Origin: Planctomycetota bacterium
Lineage (GTDB): Bacteria > Planctomycetota > B15-G4 > SIAN01
Direction: 5' to 3'
Assembly: GCA_009691715.1 (NCBI GenBank)
Contig: SIAN01000002.1
Coordinates: 168,432 to 232,431 of the forward strand
DNA length: 64,000 bases
Made by a program: the position numbers and the translations under genes. The notes under the pieces were generated by a model. It had not been told where the DNA came from. It saw only the letters and a list, made by a program, of their open reading frames with translations, and did not search any database. Shown here piece by piece: positions 43,601 to 51,791 of the stretch; position 1 is the stretch's first letter, and every line of letters begins with the position of its first letter.

Positions 43601-45175
43601 TTGAACCTGCAGGACTACTTGCACGATCTTTCGCGAATCTGGCCGGAGATCCTGCTCTCCGTGACCGCGCTGCTGGCGCTGGTGTGCGACCTGCTGCAGC
43701 GCGGCAAGGATCCGCGCGTGACCGGCTGGGTGACGGCGATCGGCGTCCTGTTCACGCTTGGCTGGATCTGCCGCGACGTCGGCCTCGCCGACGGGTCGCT
43801 GGTGTTCGGGATGATCGTGCACGACCGTTTCGCGATGTTCTTCAAGCTCTTGATCTGCGCCGGAACGCTCGTCGTCACGCTCCTGTCGCTGTTCTTCCGC
43901 GGCTTCCAGCGCGACGGCATCGGCGAGTACTACTCGATCCTCGCGATCGCGGCGGTCGGTGCGATGTTCATGGTCTCGACCAACAACCTGCTGCTGCTCT
44001 TCCTCGCGCTCGAGACGCTCTCGATCAGTTCGTACGCACTCGCCGGCTTCCTGAAGCGCGACGCGCGTTCGTCGGAGGCGGCGCTCAAGTACCTGGTCTT
44101 CGGCGTGCTCGCGTCGGGTGCGATGCTCTACGGTTTCTCGCTGCTCTACGGCTACGCCGGCAGCCTCGACCTGCGCGAGATCGCGGCGGCCATTCGCACC
44201 CACCTGCACGTCGGCGAGCACGGCTTGAGCCCCGCCGGCATCGGCTGCGGCATCGCCGTTGTGCTCTGCCTCGCCGGCTTCGGCTACAAGGTCGCCGCCT
44301 TCCCGTTCCACTTCTGGAGCCCCGACGTCTACGAAGGCGCGCCGACGCCGGTCACGACCTTCCTCGCCGTCGTGTCGAAGATCGCCAGCGTCGGGATGAT
44401 CCTGCGCTTCTTCGGCGGCATCCCGCACGACGGCGAGGGCGCCGCGCCGCTCGCCGCCGTGATCGCCGCGCTCGCCGCCTGCTCGATGACCTTCGGCAAC
44501 CTCGGCGCGCTGATGCAGCAGAACGCCAAGCGCCTGCTCGCCTACTCCTCGATCGCGCACTCGGGCTACCTGCTTGCGGGCGTCGCGGCGTTGGTCGCGC
44601 CGAGCGCCGCCGCGGGACTCGCGCACGGCGCGACCGCCGGCGAGGCGCACGGCGCAGCGACGGGGCTCGCGCACCTGGCGGTCGGCGGGATCACCGGCGG
44701 ACAGGCCGTCGCTTTTTACGCCGCTGCCTACCTGCTGATGAACCTCGGCGCGTTCGGAGTCGTCATCTACCTGTCGAATCGGTTCGGCACCGAGTCGATC
44801 GACGGCTTCGCAGGCCTCGGCTGGAAGGCACCCGTCGCGTGCGGCACCCTCGTGCTCTTCCTGCTGTCGCTGACCGGCATCCCGCCGACTGTCGGCTTCG
44901 TCGGCAAGTGGTACCTGCTGCAGCCGATCTGGTCGAAGGGCATGCATTGGCTCGCGGTCGTGCTGGTACTGAACTCGGTGATCTCGCTGTTCTATTACTT
45001 CCGCCTGGCCCGAAGCCTGTTCCTGGTCGACGCGTCGAAGGCTCTAGCGAGCCCGCGCAAACATGCGTTCGGCACCGAACTGACAGTCGTGGCGGTGACT
45101 CTCGCGGTCGGCGTGGTCTGGTTCGGCATCAAGTTTGAGTGGCTCTCCGACCTGGTGCTGTCGCTCCGCGTCTGA
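43601..45175 (+). CDS. nuoN: NADH-quinone oxidoreductase subunit N
   Basis: This 524-residue antiporter-like subunit has about 14 helices. Segments LLLFLALETLSISSYALAGF, FPFHFWSPDVYEGAPTPVTTFLAVVSK and LLAYSSIAHSGYLLAG are typical. Near residues 330-365 it has an Ala/Gly/His-rich loop with the repeated unit LAHGATAG/EAHGAATG. The start is TTG 43601. It ends the complex I cluster; a short CCGGCC/GGCCGG hairpin at 45192-45211 lies downstream without a T run. Confidence 0.95.
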   Translation: MNLQDYLHDLSRIWPEILLSVTALLALVCDLLQRGKDPRVTGWVTAIGVLFTLGWICRDVGLADGSLVFGMIVHDRFAMFFKLLICAGTLVVTLLSLFFRGFQRDGIGEYYSILAIAAVGAMFMVSTNNLLLLFLALETLSISSYALAGFLKRDARSSEAALKYLVFGVLASGAMLYGFSLLYGYAGSLDLREIAAAIRTHLHVGEHGLSPAGIGCGIAVVLCLAGFGYKVAAFPFHFWSPDVYEGAPTPVTTFLAVVSKIASVGMILRFFGGIPHDGEGAAPLAAVIAALAACSMTFGNLGALMQQNAKRLLAYSSIAHSGYLLAGVAALVAPSAAAGLAHGATAGEAHGAATGLAHLAVGGITGGQAVAFYAAAYLLMNLGAFGVVIYLSNRFGTESIDGFAGLGWKAPVACGTLVLFLLSLTGIPPTVGFVGKWYLLQPIWSKGMHWLAVVLVLNSVISLFYYFRLARSLFLVDASKALASPRKHAFGTELTVVAVTLAVGVVWFGIKFEWLSDLVLSLRV

Positions 45176-45260
45176 ATCAGCTCCCACCTTCCCGGCCCGC
45201 GCGACGGCCGGTACCCTCTCCCCCAGTCCCGCGATCGCGCGAAATCCCCGGAGAGAAGCG

Positions 45261-48200
45261 ATGTTTCCGACTTTTCGTCCGAGTTCGATGGTCTCACGCG
45301 CCGCACTCACCGCGGTCGTGATCCCGGCGCTGGCCTCCGCGCAGAGCTGGCCGACCGACTTCGTGACCGAGCCGATCGGCAGCGGCTGGGATCGCCCCAC
45401 CTGCATCGCCTTCGCCGATCCCGCGAACCTCCTGGTCGCCGAGAAGAGCGGCCGGGTGTGGAACGTCCGTGCCGGCGTGAAGCGGTCGACGCCGATCATC
45501 GACCTGCGCTCTGAAGTGCTCGATAACGGCGACCGCGGCTTGCTGACCTTGTTGCCCGACACCGAGTGGGATGAGAACGGCTACATCTACCTCGGCTACA
45601 TCGTCGACCCCAATGCTGACGACGGCGAGGATGAGCAGGAGTCGTTCGGCCGGATCGTTCGCTTCACGACGTTTTTCGACCAGAACGGCGACCTGCTCGC
45701 GGATCCGAAATCGCGCAAGACGCTGATCGGCGCGACTTGGACCAACGGCATCCCGTCGCTCCACTACTCGCACTCGATCGGCGACATGCGCATCGCTGCC
45801 GACGGCAGCCTGTTCATCACCACCGGCGACGGCGCTCACTACGACCTGACCGATGCCGGCGGCTGGGATCCGAATGGCTTCGGCAGTGGCAAGTTCGACG
45901 TCTCCGAGGACATCGGCGCGTTCCGCTCGCAGTCGCTGACCTCGCTCGCCGGAAAGGTTCTGCGCATCGATCCGGAGACTGGACTCGGGCTCGCCGACAA
46001 CCCGTTCTTCACCGGCATCGCGGCCGAGAACCAATCCAAGGTCTGGGCATGGGGCCTGCGCAACCCGTTCCGCTTCGCGTTGCGGCCCAATTCCGGGATC
46101 CCGGAACAGCTCTTCATCGGCGACGTCGGCTGGGGGACGTTCGAGGAGATCGACTCGGCACAGCGCCTGGGCGAGAACTTCGGCTGGCCCTGCTTCGAGG
46201 GCCATCGGGTCGAATCGAGCTACGACTCGGCCGATCCGATCAAGGCGTGCGACGACCCGACCGTGTTCACCAAACCGCTCTGGTCGTTCCACCACTCGTT
46301 CCCGGGCAGCGCCGGATTCACCATGCAGTGCATCTCCGGGATGCAGGTCTACGAAGGCAGCGAGTACCCGCAGAAGTACCAGGGGCGCCTGTTCTTCTGC
46401 GAATACGCCTCCGACTTCATCCGCACCGTGCGCTTCGTCAACGGCAAACCGACCGAGGTCGACCTCTTCGGCAACGACATCGGCAACCCCGTCGACCTCA
46501 TTGCCGACCCGGTGAACGGCGACTTGATCTACGTCGCAATCGGCGACAACGCGATCCGGCGCATCCGCTACACCAACGTGAACCACCCGCCGGCGGTCGT
46601 CGCGACGGCGACCCCGACGTTCGGCCCCTCGCCGCTGACCGTCACGTTCGACGCCAGTGGCTCGAGCGATCCAGAAGGGCAGCCGCTCAGCTACCTGTGG
46701 GACTTCGGCGACGGCACGACCGGCACCAACGCGGTCGAGAACCACCTTTACCCGAGCGGGATCGACTACGCCGCGAGCCTGGTCGTGACCGACATCGGCG
46801 GCGAAACCGGCGACTGGTCCAAGCTGATCTCGGTCGACAACACGCCACCGACGATCGTCCAGATCAACTCACCACCGCAGCCGTCCTTCTTCACCCACGG
46901 CCAGTTGATCACGTTCGACGTGGTCGCGACCGATGCCGAAGACGGTGCCGCCGGCCTCCCACTCACGATCGAGTGGAAGATCGACCTCGTGCACGATCAC
47001 CACAACCATCCGAGCTGGGACAAGGTGCTGGGCACCCCGGTCGTCTGGAAGGCGCGCAGCGAAGGGGAAGGCACCTATTTCCATGTGACCTGCGTCGTCA
47101 TCGACAGCCGCGGGCTGCGCTCCTCGCAGCAATTTGATCTGTTTGATCTCGACGCGACGCCCCACCCTCACCTCGAATCGGTCAGCGACGTCGCGCCACG
47201 ACTCGGCGTTGCGGTCGAGGCGCGCGCCCATCTGCACTACGCTGGCAAGGGCAGCGCCGACTTGGTCTTCGACTGGGGCGACGGTCTGCGTCAGACGTTC
47301 AAGCCACAGCACATGCAGGACCGGCGCCCTTCGCACCTCTATTCCGCGCCCGGCCTCTACACACTCGTGGTCAGCGCCAGCGACGGCTTCGACACGGAGT
47401 CGGTGAGCCAGGTGATCCAAGTGCGGCCGCTGCACCCGGGCGTCGCGATCTTCGTGCCCGGTTCCGCCACCAAGTGGATCGATGCCGACGACCAGTGGGA
47501 CATCGGGAACCGACTGGCGAATGACCTGCGCGCCGGCGGTTGGGAGGCGGAGATCTTCACCAACACCAATCAGGAGGCGATGGCACGCTGGATGGCCGCC
47601 TACAAGGCCGACGCAATCCGCGACTATGTAGTGGTGCTCGACATCGGCGCCAGCTCCCTCTACGCGGGCCAAGACGACGGATCGCTCGCGGAGGACTGGA
47701 TCGAGGCCGGCAACGGCATGGTCTGGACCGGCTTCGCCCCGTTCGCGTGGTACATCGATTCGCTCGGCACCGCCACCGACATCGGCGCCGGCGACTTCGC
47801 CGCCGACGATGTCCTCGACGCGGCGTATCCGGGCGTCTGCAATGGCGTCGGTGTGATGCAACTCCTGCCTCCGGCGATCGACCTGCCCTTCCTCGCCAGC
47901 TACTCCGCGAACCGCGCCGCGATCTTCTCCCACCTCGGCGCCAGATGGACCGAGCAGGTGACCTACGCCGACGACGGCAAGATCGGCAGCGGCCGTTCGA
48001 GTGACGCGATGGTGGTCCGCAACGCCGCCGGCGGTGAGTACGCGCAGTTTCACATCGTGAACGACGACCGTTCGCCGCGAGCCGAGGTGCTGCGCGACTT
48101 CCTGCTCAGCCATCTCTTCGCTGACCGGCCGGCCGGCCCGGGCGACTTCAAGCTGATCTTCCCCCGACAGGACGAGCAGGGAGTTTCGCCGCTGACGGTG

Positions 48201-48443
48201 AAGTTCCAGTGGGAGGACGATGGCAGCGCGACCAGCTGGTTGTTCGAACTCGCGAACGATCCTGACTTCGCGAACGTCGGCGAGCGGCGGCAGATCACCG
48301 GCCAGCCCGTGCTCGACCTCGATCGCTACTTGCGTCCGAACCGGCAGTACTTCTGGCGCGTCACGGCTCGAAATGACTTCGGTTCGCGCCTGTCCCTGCC
48401 GTCGCGCTTCACTACCGGGACGCCGCTCAAGCCGGCCAAGTGA
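45261..48443 (+). CDS. secreted glucose/sorbosone dehydrogenase-like protein with PKD domains
   Basis: The 1,060-residue exported protein has a signal peptide ending near ASAQS (about 28). The N-terminal beta-propeller (about 35-435) resembles PQQ-dependent glucose/sorbosone dehydrogenases: GLLTLLPDTEWDENGYIYLGY, SHSIGDMRIAADGSLFITTGD and GLRNPFRFALRP. At least two PKD-like domains follow (VTFDASGSSDPEGQPLSYLWDFGDGTT and one with VFDWGDGLRQTF). A ThuA/glutaminase-like alpha/beta region (about 730-960, GVAIFVPGSATKW...) and a fibronectin-like end follow. The catalytic His is probably SHSIGD but PQQ use is inferred. ATG 45261 is preceded by GGAGAG. Confidence 0.8.
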   Translation: MFPTFRPSSMVSRAALTAVVIPALASAQSWPTDFVTEPIGSGWDRPTCIAFADPANLLVAEKSGRVWNVRAGVKRSTPIIDLRSEVLDNGDRGLLTLLPDTEWDENGYIYLGYIVDPNADDGEDEQESFGRIVRFTTFFDQNGDLLADPKSRKTLIGATWTNGIPSLHYSHSIGDMRIAADGSLFITTGDGAHYDLTDAGGWDPNGFGSGKFDVSEDIGAFRSQSLTSLAGKVLRIDPETGLGLADNPFFTGIAAENQSKVWAWGLRNPFRFALRPNSGIPEQLFIGDVGWGTFEEIDSAQRLGENFGWPCFEGHRVESSYDSADPIKACDDPTVFTKPLWSFHHSFPGSAGFTMQCISGMQVYEGSEYPQKYQGRLFFCEYASDFIRTVRFVNGKPTEVDLFGNDIGNPVDLIADPVNGDLIYVAIGDNAIRRIRYTNVNHPPAVVATATPTFGPSPLTVTFDASGSSDPEGQPLSYLWDFGDGTTGTNAVENHLYPSGIDYAASLVVTDIGGETGDWSKLISVDNTPPTIVQINSPPQPSFFTHGQLITFDVVATDAEDGAAGLPLTIEWKIDLVHDHHNHPSWDKVLGTPVVWKARSEGEGTYFHVTCVVIDSRGLRSSQQFDLFDLDATPHPHLESVSDVAPRLGVAVEARAHLHYAGKGSADLVFDWGDGLRQTFKPQHMQDRRPSHLYSAPGLYTLVVSASDGFDTESVSQVIQVRPLHPGVAIFVPGSATKWIDADDQWDIGNRLANDLRAGGWEAEIFTNTNQEAMARWMAAYKADAIRDYVVVLDIGASSLYAGQDDGSLAEDWIEAGNGMVWTGFAPFAWYIDSLGTATDIGAGDFAADDVLDAAYPGVCNGVGVMQLLPPAIDLPFLASYSANRAAIFSHLGARWTEQVTYADDGKIGSGRSSDAMVVRNAAGGEYAQFHIVNDDRSPRAEVLRDFLLSHLFADRPAGPGDFKLIFPRQDEQGVSPLTVKFQWEDDGSATSWLFELANDPDFANVGERRQITGQPVLDLDRYLRPNRQYFWRVTARNDFGSRLSLPSRFTTGTPLKPAK

Positions 48444-48480
48444 CCCGCGGGTCGCTCCCGCGATCGACAAGAAGAAAAGC

Positions 48481-48514
48481 GAGGCCCCCGCAGCGCGACG
48501 GCTGCGGGGGCCTC
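48481..48514. terminator. bidirectional terminator hairpin
   Basis: A perfect 14-bp stem (GAGGCCCCCGCAGC at 48481-48494 and its complement at 48501-48514) has a GCGACG loop. It lies between the convergent dehydrogenase-like and M56 genes. The forward side is followed by TTCGTC only, but the reverse strand is followed by GCTTTTCTTCTT, a better U tract, so it should end the leftward transcript most efficiently. Confidence 0.85.
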
Positions 48515-48550
48515 TTCGTCACATGACCCTGTGCTTGCGCGAGGCGCCGA

Positions 48551-51058
48551 TCAGCGCGCAGCGGAACTCGCGCTCCGCTTCAGCGACTTGCGCGTATCCG
48601 CCTTCGGCAGTTCGTCCGAATGCGCGCGCATCTCCGCCAGCTCCTGCTGCAGCCGTTCCATCTCGTGCTGCATCTCGCGGATCTGCCGCTCGAGAAGCTC
48701 TGCGCGGTCGACCTGCGGAGCTGCCACCTTCAGCGCGCGGCGCGCGGTCGCCGTCTGGCGCCTCGCGCTCGACGAACTCGCACCGTCCGCGCCGCCAGCC
48801 TCCGGCGAACCGGAGGCCTTCGCGAAGTCCTGAGGGGCCTGCCGCTTCAGCGCCAGTCGGTGCGCCTTCACTGCGTCCTCATGCGCGGCGCGCGCCGCCC
48901 CTGCCGCGGCCACCTTCACCCGGCTCTGTTCGAGCGCACGCTTGGCGTCCAACTTCGCGCGATCGAACGACTTGCCGATCGCCCGCTTGATCGCGACACG
49001 CTGGCCGTCGTCGAGCACCACTTTGCAGTCCTCGGAATCATGCTCCTGCAGCGCCTCGGCCAGCTCACACTCGGCATCGGCAAGCCCGGCGTTGACTTCG
49101 CAATCTGCCTGGTCCAGCGCTCGCGCGATCTCGGCGCGCGCCCATGCCATTTCCGACTCGATGCCGGCGAACACTTCCGCGTCGAACGCCTCGAAGCCGT
49201 CGAACGATTCGAAGTCGGCCGAGTCGAAGGCGATCGCGAGGTCGGCCATCTCCGCCGACAGGTCGGAGAGTTCGATCTCGAGGTCGACGAACTCGTCCCG
49301 CAGGTCGACCGAAAAGTCGCTGAACGCCGCCCTCATGTCCGGCAGCTCAACGAGACCTTCGAACTCCTCGAGGCCAGGGAACGCGAACCCGAGCGACCTC
49401 GGCTCCACGCAGTCGGCGTCCAAGGTGTCGTCACATTCGACGTCACATTCAACGGCGCACGCGGCCTCGCACTCCTCGTCGCACTCGCTTGCAGAGTCGG
49501 CATCGCAGGCGGCATTGGCCTGTGCCGCGGACAGGTCGGCCATCGCCAACGCAAGCTCGCGAAGGCGCTGGTAGTCGCCCGCCTTAGCCGCCTGCTTCAA
49601 CGCGGCGGAGAGCTCGATCAGGCGATTCTGCGACGCCTCGTCTGGCCGAACTGCCGCGCGGTCGAGGAACTCCACTCGTGCCGTTGGGGCCGGCGCGGTA
49701 AGTGGCGCGCGCGGCGCGACCGGCGCGATCGGCGCCCCGTTCGTCTCATCTCCCGGCACCAGCGTCGCCGCGGCGCCGACCTGCGCCAGCAGCGGCAAAG
49801 CGAACAGCGCGCCGGCGAGCCATCGCCCGCCCGATCGCCGCGCTCGCGATGCACCGCCCGATTCAACTGCCAGCATCTCGATTCTCCTCTCAATCTGTGA
49901 CGGCGACCGGCCCCAGTGAAGGAGCGCGCATCGAACACCCGCGGAGTGGGGCCTCGCGTCGGTCGCCGAGAAGTGTCCGTGAAGCACTGCAGCGTGTTCG
50001 AGCAAGGCGTGCGCGTAGCTCTTGCGCCGGCCGCACCGTTGCACCACCGCCAGGTCGCACGACAACTCGCGCAGTCGGGAAACCTCCGCCGACAGCCACC
50101 AGGCCGCCGGATGGAACCAGAACAGCGTGGTCGCGATCGCCTGGGCCAATGCCACCAGCGAATCGCCACGCGCCACATGCACCAACTCATGGCGCAGCGC
50201 CCATCGCAGCGCGTCGGGAGAGATGCGTTCGATGGCGTCGACCGGCACCAGCAAGACCGGCCGGCGCCAGCCGAAGCAGGCGGGACTCGCCACCTCGGCG
50301 GAGACGCACAGCGTCGCGCGCTTCGCCGTTGGGTCACTTGCGGCCAGTTCCTGCCACAAGCTCATCAACGCCGGGTCGGTCGGAGCCGACGCGCGCCGCA
50401 CCAGCCGGAACGTCCGCGCCAACCGCAGCGCACGCACCAGCAGGAGGGCGCTGAATCCGATGATCCAGAGCAGCACGAGCGCCCGCGTTCCAAACTCCGC
50501 GATCCGAGCGCTGAGCTAGGTCCAGGCCCGGCTCCCCGCCAGTCGGAGCGTCGCGCCAATTGCAACTTGCTCGGGTGTGGCGGCCCGCAGGGAGTCAGTC
50601 GGGACGTCGTCCGAGATGCCGCTCGCGATGAATGCACCCTCGCCTTCGTCCGCAGACGCGCGCCCAGGCGCGCGGAGACCGCTGGAGCCGACTGTCTCGG
50701 CCGGCTCGAAGTCCGGCCCGTGCCGAGGCACCCACCGTACTGGACGCCGGGTCCGCTCCGTCGCAGGCTCCCCGCCGTCGACCAGGATCGTCTCAGGCAC
50801 CGCCGTCGCGTCCGCCCGCGTCGGCGCCAATCGCTCGCTCCACCACTGCCGCCACGGCGCCGACAGCGCGTGACCGACGCCGCGCACCGACCACTGGACG
50901 GGCAGCAGCGCCAGTGCCCCGAGCAGGATCGCGACGCAGAGCGAGTAGCCGAGCGTCGGATCGCGGCGCAACCACCGGCGCGCACCGAGTGCCGCCAGCG
51001 CCGCAAGCGCGAGCCAGCACGACGCGATCGCCGCCTGGGCCAACCACGGCGCGCTCAT
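48551..51058 (-). pseudogene. blaR1: M56/BlaR1-family membrane metallopeptidase, interrupted by an in-frame TAG
   Basis: One continuous frame of 836 codons, broken only by TAG at 50516-50518 (codon 181), encodes a BlaR1/MecR1-like zinc protease of the membrane. The first 180 codons hold two membrane segments and a Pro/Arg-rich loop. After the TAG come a third helix (LLWIIGFSALLLV), the zinc motif RHELVHVARGD with the distal RLRELSCDLAV, and a fourth helix (near 395). The C-terminal about 330 residues are acidic and Cys-rich, then coiled coil. The upstream gene is blaI, overlapping by 4 bp, so the pair forms a sensor-repressor unit. Translation could restart at GTG 50476, but without the N-terminal helices. 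Confidence 0.8.
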
Positions 51059-51531
51059 CGTCCGGCCCCACCCGCATCCTCGGTCCCCGCCACCGGTTGA
51101 TCGTCGAGTCGATCGTCGATCAGCTGGCGCAGCTTTTCGAGCTCGGCGCGCGACAACGACTCGCGCTCGACCAGATTGAGCAGCAGCGGCTCGACCTGGC
51201 CGTCGAACAGCCGCTCGACCAGTTCGCCCACCATCGAAGTCGTGACCTGCTCGCGGGAGACGCGGGGCTGGTAGAGGTGCGCGCGGCTCGCGCCTGCGCG
51301 GGTCTTCAGCACGCCCTTGTCGCGGAGGATGTTCAGCACCGTCTGGACGGTGTTGTAGGCCAGCGGCTTGCGGCGGCTGTCGGCTTGGCGTTCAGCAGTC
51401 GGCCGCTCCGCGTGCATCCGCTCGACCACCTCGCGGACGGTGAGCTCGGCTTCGATCCCGCCCTCCCAAAACGAACGCATCACTTCGAGTTCGAGCTTGG
51501 TCAGCAGCACCTTCGGTCGTTGGCGAGCCAT
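51055..51531 (-). CDS. blaI: BlaI/MecI-family transcriptional repressor
   Basis: The 158-residue product is a winged-helix repressor (LLTKLELEVMRSFWEGG, TVREVVERM, LAYNTVQTVLNILRDKGVL) with a C-terminal dimerisation helix region. The family is released from DNA when cleaved or triggered by the partner M56 protease. ATG 51531 is preceded by GGAGG 6 nt upstream. The stop overlaps the start of the M56 gene by 4 bp. The dyads at 51547-51612 are its probable operators. Confidence 0.9.
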   Translation of the reverse strand: MARQRPKVLLTKLELEVMRSFWEGGIEAELTVREVVERMHAERPTAERQADSRRKPLAYNTVQTVLNILRDKGVLKTRAGASRAHLYQPRVSREQVTTSMVGELVERLFDGQVEPLLLNLVERESLSRAELEKLRQLIDDRLDDQPVAGTEDAGGAGR

Positions 51532-51546
51532 CGGCGTCCTCCGCGT

Positions 51547-51612
51547 GACTCCTAATGTTGCAGGAGTCAGTCCTCCGACCTGCAACTGGAATCTCCTAAC
51601 TTCTTAGGAGTC
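51547..51612. promoter_or_regulatory. probable BlaI operators in the divergent promoter region
   Basis: Two dyads share the half-site GACTCCTAA. Site 1 spans 51547-51568 (GACTCCT, 8-nt spacer, AGGAGTC). Site 2 spans 51593-51612 (CTCCTAA, CTTC, TTAGGAG, then TC). They lie 16 to 81 bp upstream of the blaI ATG, between blaI and the macroglobulin-like gene. The placement fits autoregulation of blaI and control of the divergent gene; BlaI binding is inferred. Confidence 0.65.
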
Positions 51613-51791
51613 AAGCCTCCGCGCAAACGGTGAGGCACCCGCACCGTTGTTGGCTCCGCGATTCGAGCCGCCGCCGGGAACTCGGCCGGCCGAGCCCAGT
51701 CCGAACCGCCTCCAACCGAGCGGTACTCCCGCCCCGGTCTCTTGCCGCCCATGAATGCGTCGCCAACGAAAGTCGTGCTGAGGAGAAGTCC

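Noticed and set aside
41915..44947. Long reverse-strand frame opposite nuoM and nuoN
   Set aside because: It is a shadow of conserved complex I genes; composition is biased towards Arg, Glu and Gln.
50516..50518. Selenocysteine or pyrrolysine at the M56 stop
   Set aside because: The codon is TAG, not TGA, the position is not a redox or catalytic site, and no pyrrolysine genes or element are visible.
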